A stretch of 21,660 nt of DNA from contig CASEZU010000125.1 of NCBI GenBank assembly GCA_949292445.1, forward strand, positions 1-21,660, in the 5' to 3' direction. Numbering within the stretch: the first letter of the stretch is position 1; each line of letters begins with the position of its first letter. Shown in pieces: positions 1-7,207 of the stretch. The notes under the pieces were generated by a model. That model searched no databases, had not been told where the DNA came from, and saw only the letters and a list, made by a program, of their open reading frames with translations. Position numbers and translations under genes: made by a program. This stretch comes from an uncultured Spirochaetales bacterium. GTDB lineage: Bacteria > Spirochaetota > Spirochaetia > Sphaerochaetales > Sphaerochaetaceae.

Positions 1-1773
1 TCGCTTGTGGAGACTGAGGCGCACTTCATCGGAGCCAAGCATTTCATGAACGATGTTGATTTCATCATCGACATCGGCGGCCAGGACATCAAATGCTTCC
101 GCATACGCGACGGGGTCATTGATGACATATTCCTCAACGAGGCCTGCTCATCAGGCTGCGGTTCATTCCTGCAGACATTCGCCAATGCGCTGGGAAAGTC
201 CGCAGAGGAATTCGCACGCCTGGCAATAACGGCCAAGTCCCCTGTGGATCTCGGCTCGCGCTGCACCGTCTTCATGAACTCCTCCGTCAAGCAGGCCCAG
301 AAGGACGGAGCTTCGATCAACGACATCTCCGCAGGCCTCGCTATCAGCGTCGTGAAAAATGCCCTATACAAGGTCATCAGGACATCCAATCCGGAGGAGC
401 TCGGGCACAGGATAGTCGTACAGGGAGGGACATTCCTCAATGATGCCGTCCTCAGGGCGTTCGAAAAGGAGCTGAACCTCGAGGTCGTGAGGCCGCAGAT
501 AGCCGGACTGATGGGCGCCTACGGAGCTGCGCTCTATGCCCAGCTGATGGCGAAGAGGAACGGGCTCCGAAGCTCAGGCATAGTCAGCAAGGAGGAGCTT
601 GAGGCGCTCACGCACAACGTGAAGAATGTGAGATGCAACGGCTGTACAAATCACTGCCTGCTCACCATAAACTCATTCGGCACTAAGCGGCGGCTGATCT
701 CCGGCAACAGATGCGAGCGTCCCGTCACGGGAAAAGCACCGGCAGCTGCGGACAAATATGATCTCTATGCATACAAGCAGGAGCTTCTGGAAGGATACAG
801 GGAAAGAAAGGGCGGGACGAAAGGCACGCTGGGACTGCCTCTCGCACTTGGCATCTACGAACTGCTGCCTTTCTACGTGACACTCTTCCAGAGCCTCGGC
901 TATGACACTGTCGTATCCCCGTTCTCATCGAGAGAGCTCTACATACACGGGCAGGCCTCAATTCCCTCCGACACGGTATGCTTCCCGGCAAAGCTGATGC
1001 ACGGCCATGTGCAGTACCTTGTCGACCAGAAGGTTGACAGGATTTTCATCCCCTGCTCCAGCTACAACATCAACGAGGAAAAGGGAAACAACCATTTCAA
1101 CTGCCCAGTCGTCGCTTATTACGGCGAGGTCATAAAAGGCAATCAGGATCTGGAAGGAATCCCTCTCACGCTTGGTTATCTCTCTCTCGAGCATCCTGAT
1201 CACCTTGCAAAGAGGATCGCGGAGCTTTTCAGCGTGAAGAAGCGGGATGCGAAGAAAGCTGTGGAAAAGGCTTTTGAGGAGCTGAAGGCGTACAGGATGC
1301 GCATCGAGGAGAAGGGAAAGGAGATCATGACACTCTCCCGTGCGGAGAAGAGGCCCATCATCGTCCTGGCAGGACGTCCGTACCACACCGATCCGGAGAT
1401 CAACCACGGCATCGACCGCATGATAGTCCAGCTCGGAGCTTCCGTCATAACAGAGGATTCCATCGCTCCCCTCACAGGGAAGGGAGACTTTGGAGTCCTC
1501 AACCAGTGGACATACCATGCGAGGATGTACGATGCCGCGCGCTATGTGAGGGACCGCCGCGACATGAATCTCGTGCAGCTTGTGTCATTCGGCTGCGGTC
1601 TCGATGCCGTCACTACGGATGAGGTGAAGGACATACTGAGGGAGAAGGACAGGATCTATACGCAGATAAAGATCGATGAGATCACAAACCTCGGAGCGGT
1701 GAAGATAAGGATGCGTTCCCTCTTCGCCGCCCTCGAGATGGAAGAGGACAATGGAGAAAAAGATATTCACTGA
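1..1773 (+). CDS. BadF/BadG/HgdC-type acyl-CoA dehydratase activase with DUF2229-like region (5' partial)
   Basis: The reading frame is open at the window edge, so the N-terminus is missing. Numbering here counts from the GTG at 7. An ASKHA-type ATPase part carries the phosphate motif DIGGQD (22-27), a GCGSF loop with Cys47 and Cys51, SRCTVF with Cys86 (the usual Fe-S cysteine region of HgdC activators) and a GG pair at 140-141. A cysteine cluster follows (C210, C213, C217, C236), then a DUF2229-like segment (about 275-560) with a conserved CFPAK (325-329). Known activators of this family use ATP hydrolysis to inject an electron into a 2-hydroxyacyl-CoA dehydratase. The long fused relatives found in many anaerobes have no settled substrate. 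The stop overlaps the next gene by 23 nt, so the two are almost certainly co-expressed. The family call is firm; the reaction is not known. Confidence 0.85.
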   Translation, partial: SLVETEAHFIGAKHFMNDVDFIIDIGGQDIKCFRIRDGVIDDIFLNEACSSGCGSFLQTFANALGKSAEEFARLAITAKSPVDLGSRCTVFMNSSVKQAQKDGASINDISAGLAISVVKNALYKVIRTSNPEELGHRIVVQGGTFLNDAVLRAFEKELNLEVVRPQIAGLMGAYGAALYAQLMAKRNGLRSSGIVSKEELEALTHNVKNVRCNGCTNHCLLTINSFGTKRRLISGNRCERPVTGKAPAAADKYDLYAYKQELLEGYRERKGGTKGTLGLPLALGIYELLPFYVTLFQSLGYDTVVSPFSSRELYIHGQASIPSDTVCFPAKLMHGHVQYLVDQKVDRIFIPCSSYNINEEKGNNHFNCPVVAYYGEVIKGNQDLEGIPLTLGYLSLEHPDHLAKRIAELFSVKKRDAKKAVEKAFEELKAYRMRIEEKGKEIMTLSRAEKRPIIVLAGRPYHTDPEINHGIDRMIVQLGASVITEDSIAPLTGKGDFGVLNQWTYHARMYDAARYVRDRRDMNLVQLVSFGCGLDAVTTDEVKDILREKDRIYTQIKIDEITNLGAVKIRMRSLFAALEMEEDNGEKDIH

Positions 1774-3013
1774 AGAGATGAAGAAGGATGGCTGGACAAT
1801 CGTCGTTCCCAATATGTCTCCCGTTCATTTCAACATAATGAAGAGGATCTTCACGAATCACGGCTTCAATGCCCTGCTTCTCGAAAACTCCTCGCCTTCC
1901 GTGATACAGGAGGGACTGAAGTATGTCCATAACGACATGTGCTATCCATGCCTTCTTGTTATCGGGCAGATGATAGATGCCATCCACCGCGGCCTTGTGG
2001 ACAAGGACCGCTGTGCCCTGATCATCTCCCAGACAGGCGGCGGCTGCAGAGCCTCCAACTACTACTTTCTGCTGCTTAAAGCGCTCGAGAGGGCGGGACT
2101 GGGCAACATTCCCGTCATATCGGCGAATCTGCAGGGAATGAACACGAATCCGGGATTCAAGATCACGTTTCCGATGCTCGTGCAGGCTTTCACTGCCCTT
2201 GTCTACGGCGACCTCATCATGCTGCTTTCCAACCAGACGAGGCCATATGAGATAAACAAGGGGGACACAGACCGCCTGATAGACAAGTGGACTGACATAC
2301 TCGGCACCTGCTATGAGAAGAACAGGGGCTATTTCTGGGGAAACATGAGGAGGAAGCTCAATCAGATCTCCGATGATTTCGCAGCAATACCGGTAAAAAG
2401 GACACCCAAGGTCAAAGTCGGCGTTGTCGGAGAGATATACATGAAGTATTCACGCCTCGGCAACAGCAATCTGCAGGGATTCCTGGAAGATGAGGACTGC
2501 GAGGTGATGCTACCTCCGATGATGGGATTCGTGCTCTACTGCTTCTCCAACGGAATCAAGGATGAGGAGTATTACGGAGGAAGGGGCCGCTACGCATTCA
2601 TCATGAAGCACTTCGGGATGCCGGTTCTCTCAATTGTGGAGAAATGGTCGGACGCCGCGGTCAAGAGGCACAAGGAATTCCACCCCGCCGCCACATTCAA
2701 GGAGCTTGAGGGATATGGCGCGAGGTTCATCGACAGAGGCTGCAAGATGGGAGAAGGCTGGCTTCTGACAGCTGAGATGGTAGAGCTCATCGAGAAGGGA
2801 TACGACAACATCGTCTGCACGCAGCCCTTCGGCTGTCTTCCTAACCATATCTGCGGCAAGGGGATGATCAGGCCGCTCAAGGAGGCCTACCCTGACTCCA
2901 ACATCGTCCCCATCGACTACGACCCGTCAGCGACAAAGGTCAATCAGGAGAACAGGATCAAGCTGATGCTCGCGGTGGCGAAGGAAAAGCTGGAAGAGGA
3001 ACAGGCTGAGTGA
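1751..3013 (+). CDS. 2-hydroxyacyl-CoA dehydratase-like (HgdB-type) protein, C-terminal half of a normally fused activase-dehydratase
   Basis: This 420-residue protein resembles the C-terminal portion of long activase-dehydratase fusion proteins. Visible cysteine motifs that could hold a cluster are NDMCYPC (C64, C67), GGGCRASNY (C99) and CTQPFGCLPNHICGKG (C356, C362, C368). The ATG at 1751 has a purine-rich GGAAGAGG about 6 nt upstream and lies inside the end of the preceding gene, a layout typical of translational coupling. In many clostridial and spirochaetal relatives the two halves are one protein of roughly 1,400 residues. Here the frame changes, either as a true split or through an indel. 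Both reading frames are otherwise intact and show no decay, which favours a functional two-subunit form. A hairpin follows just after the stop. Confidence 0.8.
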   Translation: MEKKIFTEEMKKDGWTIVVPNMSPVHFNIMKRIFTNHGFNALLLENSSPSVIQEGLKYVHNDMCYPCLLVIGQMIDAIHRGLVDKDRCALIISQTGGGCRASNYYFLLLKALERAGLGNIPVISANLQGMNTNPGFKITFPMLVQAFTALVYGDLIMLLSNQTRPYEINKGDTDRLIDKWTDILGTCYEKNRGYFWGNMRRKLNQISDDFAAIPVKRTPKVKVGVVGEIYMKYSRLGNSNLQGFLEDEDCEVMLPPMMGFVLYCFSNGIKDEEYYGGRGRYAFIMKHFGMPVLSIVEKWSDAAVKRHKEFHPAATFKELEGYGARFIDRGCKMGEGWLLTAEMVELIEKGYDNIVCTQPFGCLPNHICGKGMIRPLKEAYPDSNIVPIDYDPSATKVNQENRIKLMLAVAKEKLEEEQAE

Positions 3014-3019
3014 AAGCCG

Positions 3020-3042
3020 AGGCTGCCCTGAAAGGCAGCCTT
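3020..3042 (+). terminator. Hairpin after the dehydratase gene, possible terminator
   Basis: AGGCTGCC (3020-3027) pairs perfectly with GGCAGCCT (3034-3041) around a 6-nt loop, 6 nt after the stop codon. The stem is strong, but only a short TTCAT follows instead of a T-run, so termination may be partial or may depend on another factor. Confidence 0.5.
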
Positions 3043-3151
3043 CATATCCATTCATGAGAATGATCCCTTTGCATATCCCAAGCTGCTTTCTCTTTTCCCG
3101 CAGCAGCAAGAAGAATTTCACCCGGCTCAATGATTAACTATGGAGCAATAA

Positions 3152-3215
3152 ATGCGGAGAAAGGCGGATTATGATACAAGATAACACACCTGCAAAGGTG
3201 GTATAATCTCCGCAT
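3152..3215 (+). promoter_or_regulatory. Extended -10 promoter of the lactonase gene with flanking inverted repeats
   Basis: TGGTATAAT (3199-3207) is a perfect extended -10 element (TGN plus TATAAT) and lies exactly 6 nt before the ATG at 3214. No -35 box and no Shine-Dalgarno sequence can be seen, so a leaderless transcript beginning at or next to the ATG is expected. Around it ATGCGGAGA (3152-3160) is perfectly inverted as TCTCCGCAT (3207-3215), with centres about 55 bp apart. Between them CACCT-GCAA-AGGTG (3187-3200) forms a small stem with a GNRA-type loop. The arms may be paired repressor sites. If transcription in fact starts further upstream, they could instead form a stem that hides the start codon. 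Confidence 0.55.
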
Positions 3216-4173
3216 GAGAGAAGCTGACGACATCTACATTGCATGCTGCACAGAGGATGGAGGAATACTGCACTGTACAATGGACAGGAATGGCCTCCTG
3301 CAGAAAAAGGAACTTTTTCCCCTCAGCAAACCGATGTACCTTGCATGGAACCATAGGACACTGCTGGCAGTCCAGAGAAAACCTCGGGAGGACAGCAGCT
3401 GCAGCTCCGTTGCTGAAATAGAGGTCAGCAGCGATGGAACCCTTGGCAAATGCATTTCCAATACTTCTACCCATGGTATTGTCTCAGCGCATGTCTCAAT
3501 TCTGAATGGCAGGATATATACAGCTAATTACATATCAGGAAGCATCACACGTATTCCCGATATGGTTATCGAGCATGAAGGCCATGGCCCGAATGAATCA
3601 AGGCAGGCTTCGGCACACCCGCATCAGATAATACCGACTCCGGATAACCGCTTCCTTGCAGTCCCCGATCTCGGCACAGACACAATCTATACATACACGC
3701 CGGACCTGCAGCTTGTCAGTACGACGCATCTTCCAGCAGGTTCCGGTCCCAGGCATTTGGCCTTCGCAGAAGACGGATATGCCTATCTTGCATGTGAGCT
3801 TTCCTCCGAGACAGCTGCTCTCAGATATGAGAACGGTTCCTTCAGGCTGATTTCACTTCGCAGAGGAATCCCGGATTCCTACAAAGGAGAGAATCTTGCC
3901 GCTGCCATAAGAGTGCATGGGGATATGGTCCTTGTCTCCGAGCGCGGCCATGATTCAATAGCACATTTCAAAGCCGGAAAAGGTGAGCTGCAATTCATCT
4001 GCAGCACATCCTGCGGCGGCAGCTGGCCAAGAGATTTCATAATATTCAACGACTATCTGATTGTAACGAATGAGAAAAGCTCCAATGTGGCTGTCTTCAG
4101 AAAGGAAAAGGGCATCTTCTCCGAAAAAGTCTCAGAGATCGGATGCCCTGCACCTATTGCTGTAATCGCGTGA
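3214..4173 (+). CDS. YbhE-type beta-propeller lactonase (6-phosphogluconolactonase-like)
   Basis: This 319-residue protein has the repeated blade pattern and signature segments of the seven-bladed lactonase family (PF10282): AHPHQ (134-138), PDLGTD (151-156), GSGPRHLAF (176-184), WPRDF (271-275) and TNEKSSNVAVF (285-295). The family opens sugar lactones such as 6-phosphogluconolactone and carboxy-muconolactone. There is no signal peptide, so it acts in the cytoplasm. The gene converges on the sugar-acid cluster and its stop codon directly abuts that of the SDR gene. A role in hydrolysing a lactone made by one of the cluster's oxidoreductases therefore fits (inference). It has no visible ribosome binding site; a TATAAT lies 6 nt before the start. 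It could also be a general pentose-phosphate lactonase. Confidence 0.8.
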   Translation: MREADDIYIACCTEDGGILHCTMDRNGLLQKKELFPLSKPMYLAWNHRTLLAVQRKPREDSSCSSVAEIEVSSDGTLGKCISNTSTHGIVSAHVSILNGRIYTANYISGSITRIPDMVIEHEGHGPNESRQASAHPHQIIPTPDNRFLAVPDLGTDTIYTYTPDLQLVSTTHLPAGSGPRHLAFAEDGYAYLACELSSETAALRYENGSFRLISLRRGIPDSYKGENLAAAIRVHGDMVLVSERGHDSIAHFKAGKGELQFICSTSCGGSWPRDFIIFNDYLIVTNEKSSNVAVFRKEKGIFSEKVSEIGCPAPIAVIA

Positions 4174-4917
4174 TCAGAGGCTCTTGCCGCCGTCAACGAA
4201 TATGCTCTGACCGGTGATGTACCGTCCTTCAGCCGAACAGAGAAGACGCACTATGCCTGCAAGATCCTCTTTTTCCCCGTAATAACCGACGGGGATGCTG
4301 TTTATGACACTCTCAGCATAGGCTTTATCCGCAAGCGCCTCCTTGTTCCTGTCTGTATAGATGACACCGGGGGCAACATTATTCACGGTAATCCCATACT
4401 TTGCCAGCTGCGTTGCAAGAGAACGGACAAGCCCGCTCTGCGCACACTTTGAGGATGAATAGACCAGCATGTCGGGATGAGGCTTCAGTTCCTGGACGCT
4501 TCCGATTGTCACGATCCGTCCCCACCCTTTCTCGATCATGAAGCTGGAGACGTGCTGCATCAAAAGGAGGGAGGCAAGATAGTTGCAATTCATCTGCTGC
4601 TGATATTCCTTTACCGTTATCTCCTTCCACGGCTTCCTGATCTGCATGGAAGCATTGAGGACAAGGATATCAACATCCGGAAGTTTTGATATCAGATCCA
4701 TTACATTGTCAGGATCGCTTATGTCAGCTGCAAGCGCAAAGCTGTCACGTCCCATTGCCCTGATTTCAGAGACAACAGCATCAGCCTTATCACTTTTCCG
4801 TGATGAGTGGACTATGACATCAGCTCCGCCTTTCGCGAGCATAAGTGCGATTGCGCTTCCGATTCCTCTGCTGGATCCTGTAACAAGTGCCCTGTGACCA
4901 GTTAAATCAAATTCCAT
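4174..4917 (-). CDS. Short-chain dehydrogenase/reductase (classical SDR)
   Basis: This 247-residue classical SDR has the NAD(P)-binding TGSSRGIG (13-20), an NAS replacing the usual NNAG/NAG (88-90), the tetrad Asn112, catalytic Ser140 (IGSVQ), and Tyr153 and Lys157 in YSSSK, then the C-terminal GQSIFVDGG. It probably oxidises or reduces a hydroxyl/keto group of a sugar acid in the cytoplasm. It is the last gene of the minus-strand cluster, 13 nt after the RraA-like gene. A GGAGG (complement of 4925-4929) stands 7 nt before the ATG. Its stop abuts the stop of the convergent lactonase so that the two form TGATCA, leaving no room for a separate terminator. The specific substrate cannot be told from the sequence. 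Confidence 0.9.
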   Translation of the reverse strand: MEFDLTGHRALVTGSSRGIGSAIALMLAKGGADVIVHSSRKSDKADAVVSEIRAMGRDSFALAADISDPDNVMDLISKLPDVDILVLNASMQIRKPWKEITVKEYQQQMNCNYLASLLLMQHVSSFMIEKGWGRIVTIGSVQELKPHPDMLVYSSSKCAQSGLVRSLATQLAKYGITVNNVAPGVIYTDRNKEALADKAYAESVINSIPVGYYGEKEDLAGIVRLLCSAEGRYITGQSIFVDGGKSL

Positions 4918-4930
4918 TCAACGACCTCCA

Positions 4931-5863
4931 TTAAAGAGCTGACTGAGTATCATTCGGATCACCGTTTCTGGCGAGATCATATTCATGACTCCAGTCGATA
5001 TCCCTGAACTCCGCAGCTGACGGGTCAGTATTTATGAAGTCAACCAGAAGATCAAGCATCTCCTCCGTCCAGGTATTCTTATCAATCTGAGCTGTGGTAA
5101 ATCTGTTCTCAGAAATCATCTTGAAACCGAACATATCCTTAACTTTTGTCTTCTCTCCGCCTTCAACGACATCGACAACAAGCTGCGGAGGGATAAAAAG
5201 GACCCCGCCGCTGCACCCGTATACAACATCACCGGGAAGGCAGATGGCGGCTTCCCTTCCTGTCCCCAGTCTGGCAGGAGTATTGAAACCAGTCATAACA
5301 AAATCCCTGATTGGGGTTGGATCAATGCCACGGTAATAGACCTGTATGCCTTTTACTTTCCGGACCTGCTCAACATCGCGTATTCCGCCCCATATCACCG
5401 CGCCGCCGCTGTGCGTCTTGGAGGCAAGAGCAGTGGCAAGATTTCCGCCGATGAAAGTCCCTTTATAGATTTTATCGTACATATCAACGACAAGAACGTC
5501 CCTGTCGACCAGACTGTCGATGACCCACTGGTTCGGAGTGCCATGCCATCCCTGGGCGGAAGCGATAGCGCATGCGGCTGCATAATAATCAGGCCTCGTG
5601 GGGGCATAGACGGCAGTCACGGCCCTTCCGACCAGCTTGTTCTTTACATCGCCATCCTCCGTGAACTCAGGATATACCGATTTCATTGCTATGAACTGAT
5701 TCTCATATCCTCGGACGAAAATCGGCTTCCAGAGTTCCTCGAGCGTCATTTTATACAAGGCATCCAGATATTTATCCGCCACCTTCGGGCGGCCATCGGG
5801 GAATCTTTCCCCCTTCCACTCCGGTGTAATCGCTATGATGCTTTCCCTATCATTGAATTTCAT
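4931..5863 (-). CDS. RraA-family protein, long form; possible aldolase of a sugar-acid pathway
   Basis: The RraA/HMG-aldolase core is recognised by FIGGNLATALASK (137-149), GGAVIWGGIRD (153-163) with the paired Arg162-Asp163, and PGDVV (210-214). In the 4-hydroxy-4-methyl-2-oxoglutarate aldolases of this fold the Arg-Asp pair binds the oxo-acid and metal. At 310 residues it is far longer than RraA itself (about 160), with extensions of about 75 residues at the N-terminus and about 80 at the C-terminus. The usual acidic D-x-D/G stretch after PGD is replaced by GCSGG (215-220). It sits 3 nt after the enolase-superfamily gene and 13 nt before the SDR. Retro-aldol cleavage of the keto-deoxy acid made by the dehydratases is an inference. 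A regulator of RNase E is unlikely in this context. Confidence 0.75.
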   Translation of the reverse strand: MKFNDRESIIAITPEWKGERFPDGRPKVADKYLDALYKMTLEELWKPIFVRGYENQFIAMKSVYPEFTEDGDVKNKLVGRAVTAVYAPTRPDYYAAACAIASAQGWHGTPNQWVIDSLVDRDVLVVDMYDKIYKGTFIGGNLATALASKTHSGGAVIWGGIRDVEQVRKVKGIQVYYRGIDPTPIRDFVMTGFNTPARLGTGREAAICLPGDVVYGCSGGVLFIPPQLVVDVVEGGEKTKVKDMFGFKMISENRFTTAQIDKNTWTEEMLDLLVDFINTDPSAAEFRDIDWSHEYDLARNGDPNDTQSAL

Positions 5864-5866
5864 ATC

Positions 5867-7207
5867 TCAGCTCCATATCCTGTCATTAGAAAATTCCGTA
5901 TTCCACTCATCGGTGGGCTCCCACAGCCCCGGGATGTCCTTATTGATGTGAGTCTCGATCACACTGTCATCAAGAGCCTCTATCCCCAGACCTGGTGCAT
6001 CCGGCAGATTAATGAAGCCATTCTGGACAAGCGGCTTGCTGAGTCCCTTCACGATATTCTCCCACCACGGGACATCCACCGAATGAAGCTCCATAGCCAG
6101 GACATTATGCATAGCAGCTGCCGCATGGACTGCGGCCATGCAGGCAACAGGGCTTTCCGCCATGTGTATTGCAACGGCAACACCGTTCTCATCAGCTATG
6201 TCAGCTATCTTCTTGAGCTCCATTGCACCTCCGCAGGTGAGGATGTCAGGGTGAATGACAGAAACACAGCCTCCTTCAATCATCTTCCTGAAATCTTCCT
6301 TGAGATAGATATCCTCGCCAGTACAGACAGGGACCGTCGTCGAGCTGCGGAGCCTCTTATACTGCTCCGGATAAATCCAGGGGATCATATCCTCGATCCA
6401 GGCTATCCCATACTTCTCCATTCTTCTCGCAAAGCGTATACCGTCCTCAACGCAGACATGGCCGAAATGATCAATGGCAAGAGGTACTTCATAACCTATC
6501 ACCTCCCTCACATCCCTGACATATGATTCAAGAATATCGAGGCCCTTCTCAGTAATATGGATGCCTGTGAACGGATGCGCAGTTGTCACGATGTCATAGC
6601 TGCGCTGTTTCCTGACCATTTCCTGCGTTACCGATCCGCCCTGAACATTGAGAAGATGCGGCGCATATTCTTTCATGTCATCGATGAAGCCGAGAGGAGC
6701 GCAGAGTGCATCAGGCACATCCATCAGCAGGCCGATGCCGAGATCCATCTTGAGGAACGTGAACCCCATCTCCATACGTTTCTTAAGGGCCAGCCCCATT
6801 GCATGCCCGCTGTTGTCCTTCCCGTCAGCATCGGTATCGCAATAGACCCTTATCTTGTCCCGGAATTTGCCGCCCAGAAGCTGATAAACAGGCACCCCCC
6901 ATGCTTTCCCGGCAAGATCCCAGAGAGCAATCTCAATGCCGGAGACTCCCCCGCCCTGCCGTGAAGGTCCTCCGAACTGCTTGATCTTGTGGAAAAGCCT
7001 GTCGACATCACAGGGGTTTTCTCCAAGAAGCCGGCTCTTGAGCATCAGGGCATATGTCTTGCTTGAGGCATCTCTCACCTCTCCGAATCCGACAAGCCCC
7101 TGATTCGTATATATCTTCAGCAGAGTGCACCTTTTGGGCGCTCCATCTATGTCCGCAAAGCGCATATCAGTTATACGCAATGTGCGGGGATCTGCTTTCT
7201 TCCTCAT
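5867..7207 (-). CDS. Mandelate racemase/muconate lactonizing-type (enolase superfamily) sugar-acid dehydratase
   Basis: The 446-residue protein has an N-terminal capping domain (about 8-120) and a TIM barrel. Candidate catalytic groups are Lys153 (FLKMD), metal ligands Asp246 (AIDHF), Glu272 (WIEDM) and Glu298 (TGEDI), and a His-Asp dyad formed by Asp321 (HPDI) and His348 (IHMAE). This set is typical of mandelate racemase-subgroup acid-sugar dehydratases, which lose water from an aldonate to give a 2-keto-3-deoxy acid. The spacing from Lys153 to Asp246 is about 60 residues longer than usual. An open frame continues upstream to 7363, but the ATG at 7207 is preferred because AAAGGAGG stands just before it and the protein then begins in family style. 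It overlaps the end of the AraC gene by 41 nt. Confidence 0.88.
   Translation of the reverse strand: MRKKADPRTLRITDMRFADIDGAPKRCTLLKIYTNQGLVGFGEVRDASSKTYALMLKSRLLGENPCDVDRLFHKIKQFGGPSRQGGGVSGIEIALWDLAGKAWGVPVYQLLGGKFRDKIRVYCDTDADGKDNSGHAMGLALKKRMEMGFTFLKMDLGIGLLMDVPDALCAPLGFIDDMKEYAPHLLNVQGGSVTQEMVRKQRSYDIVTTAHPFTGIHITEKGLDILESYVRDVREVIGYEVPLAIDHFGHVCVEDGIRFARRMEKYGIAWIEDMIPWIYPEQYKRLRSSTTVPVCTGEDIYLKEDFRKMIEGGCVSVIHPDILTCGGAMELKKIADIADENGVAVAIHMAESPVACMAAVHAAAAMHNVLAMELHSVDVPWWENIVKGLSKPLVQNGFINLPDAPGLGIEALDDSVIETHINKDIPGLWEPTDEWNTEFSNDRIWS

Noticed and set aside
958..1518. A 186-codon minus-strand frame inside the activase gene
   Set aside because: It is antisense to a strongly supported coding region, without a ribosome binding site or recognisable protein.
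5411..6526. A 371-codon open frame on the + strand, opposite the RraA-like and dehydratase genes
   Set aside because: It runs antisense across two well-supported genes, spans their junction, and its translation shows no recognisable domain or compositional pattern. Long antisense frames are common opposite such genes.
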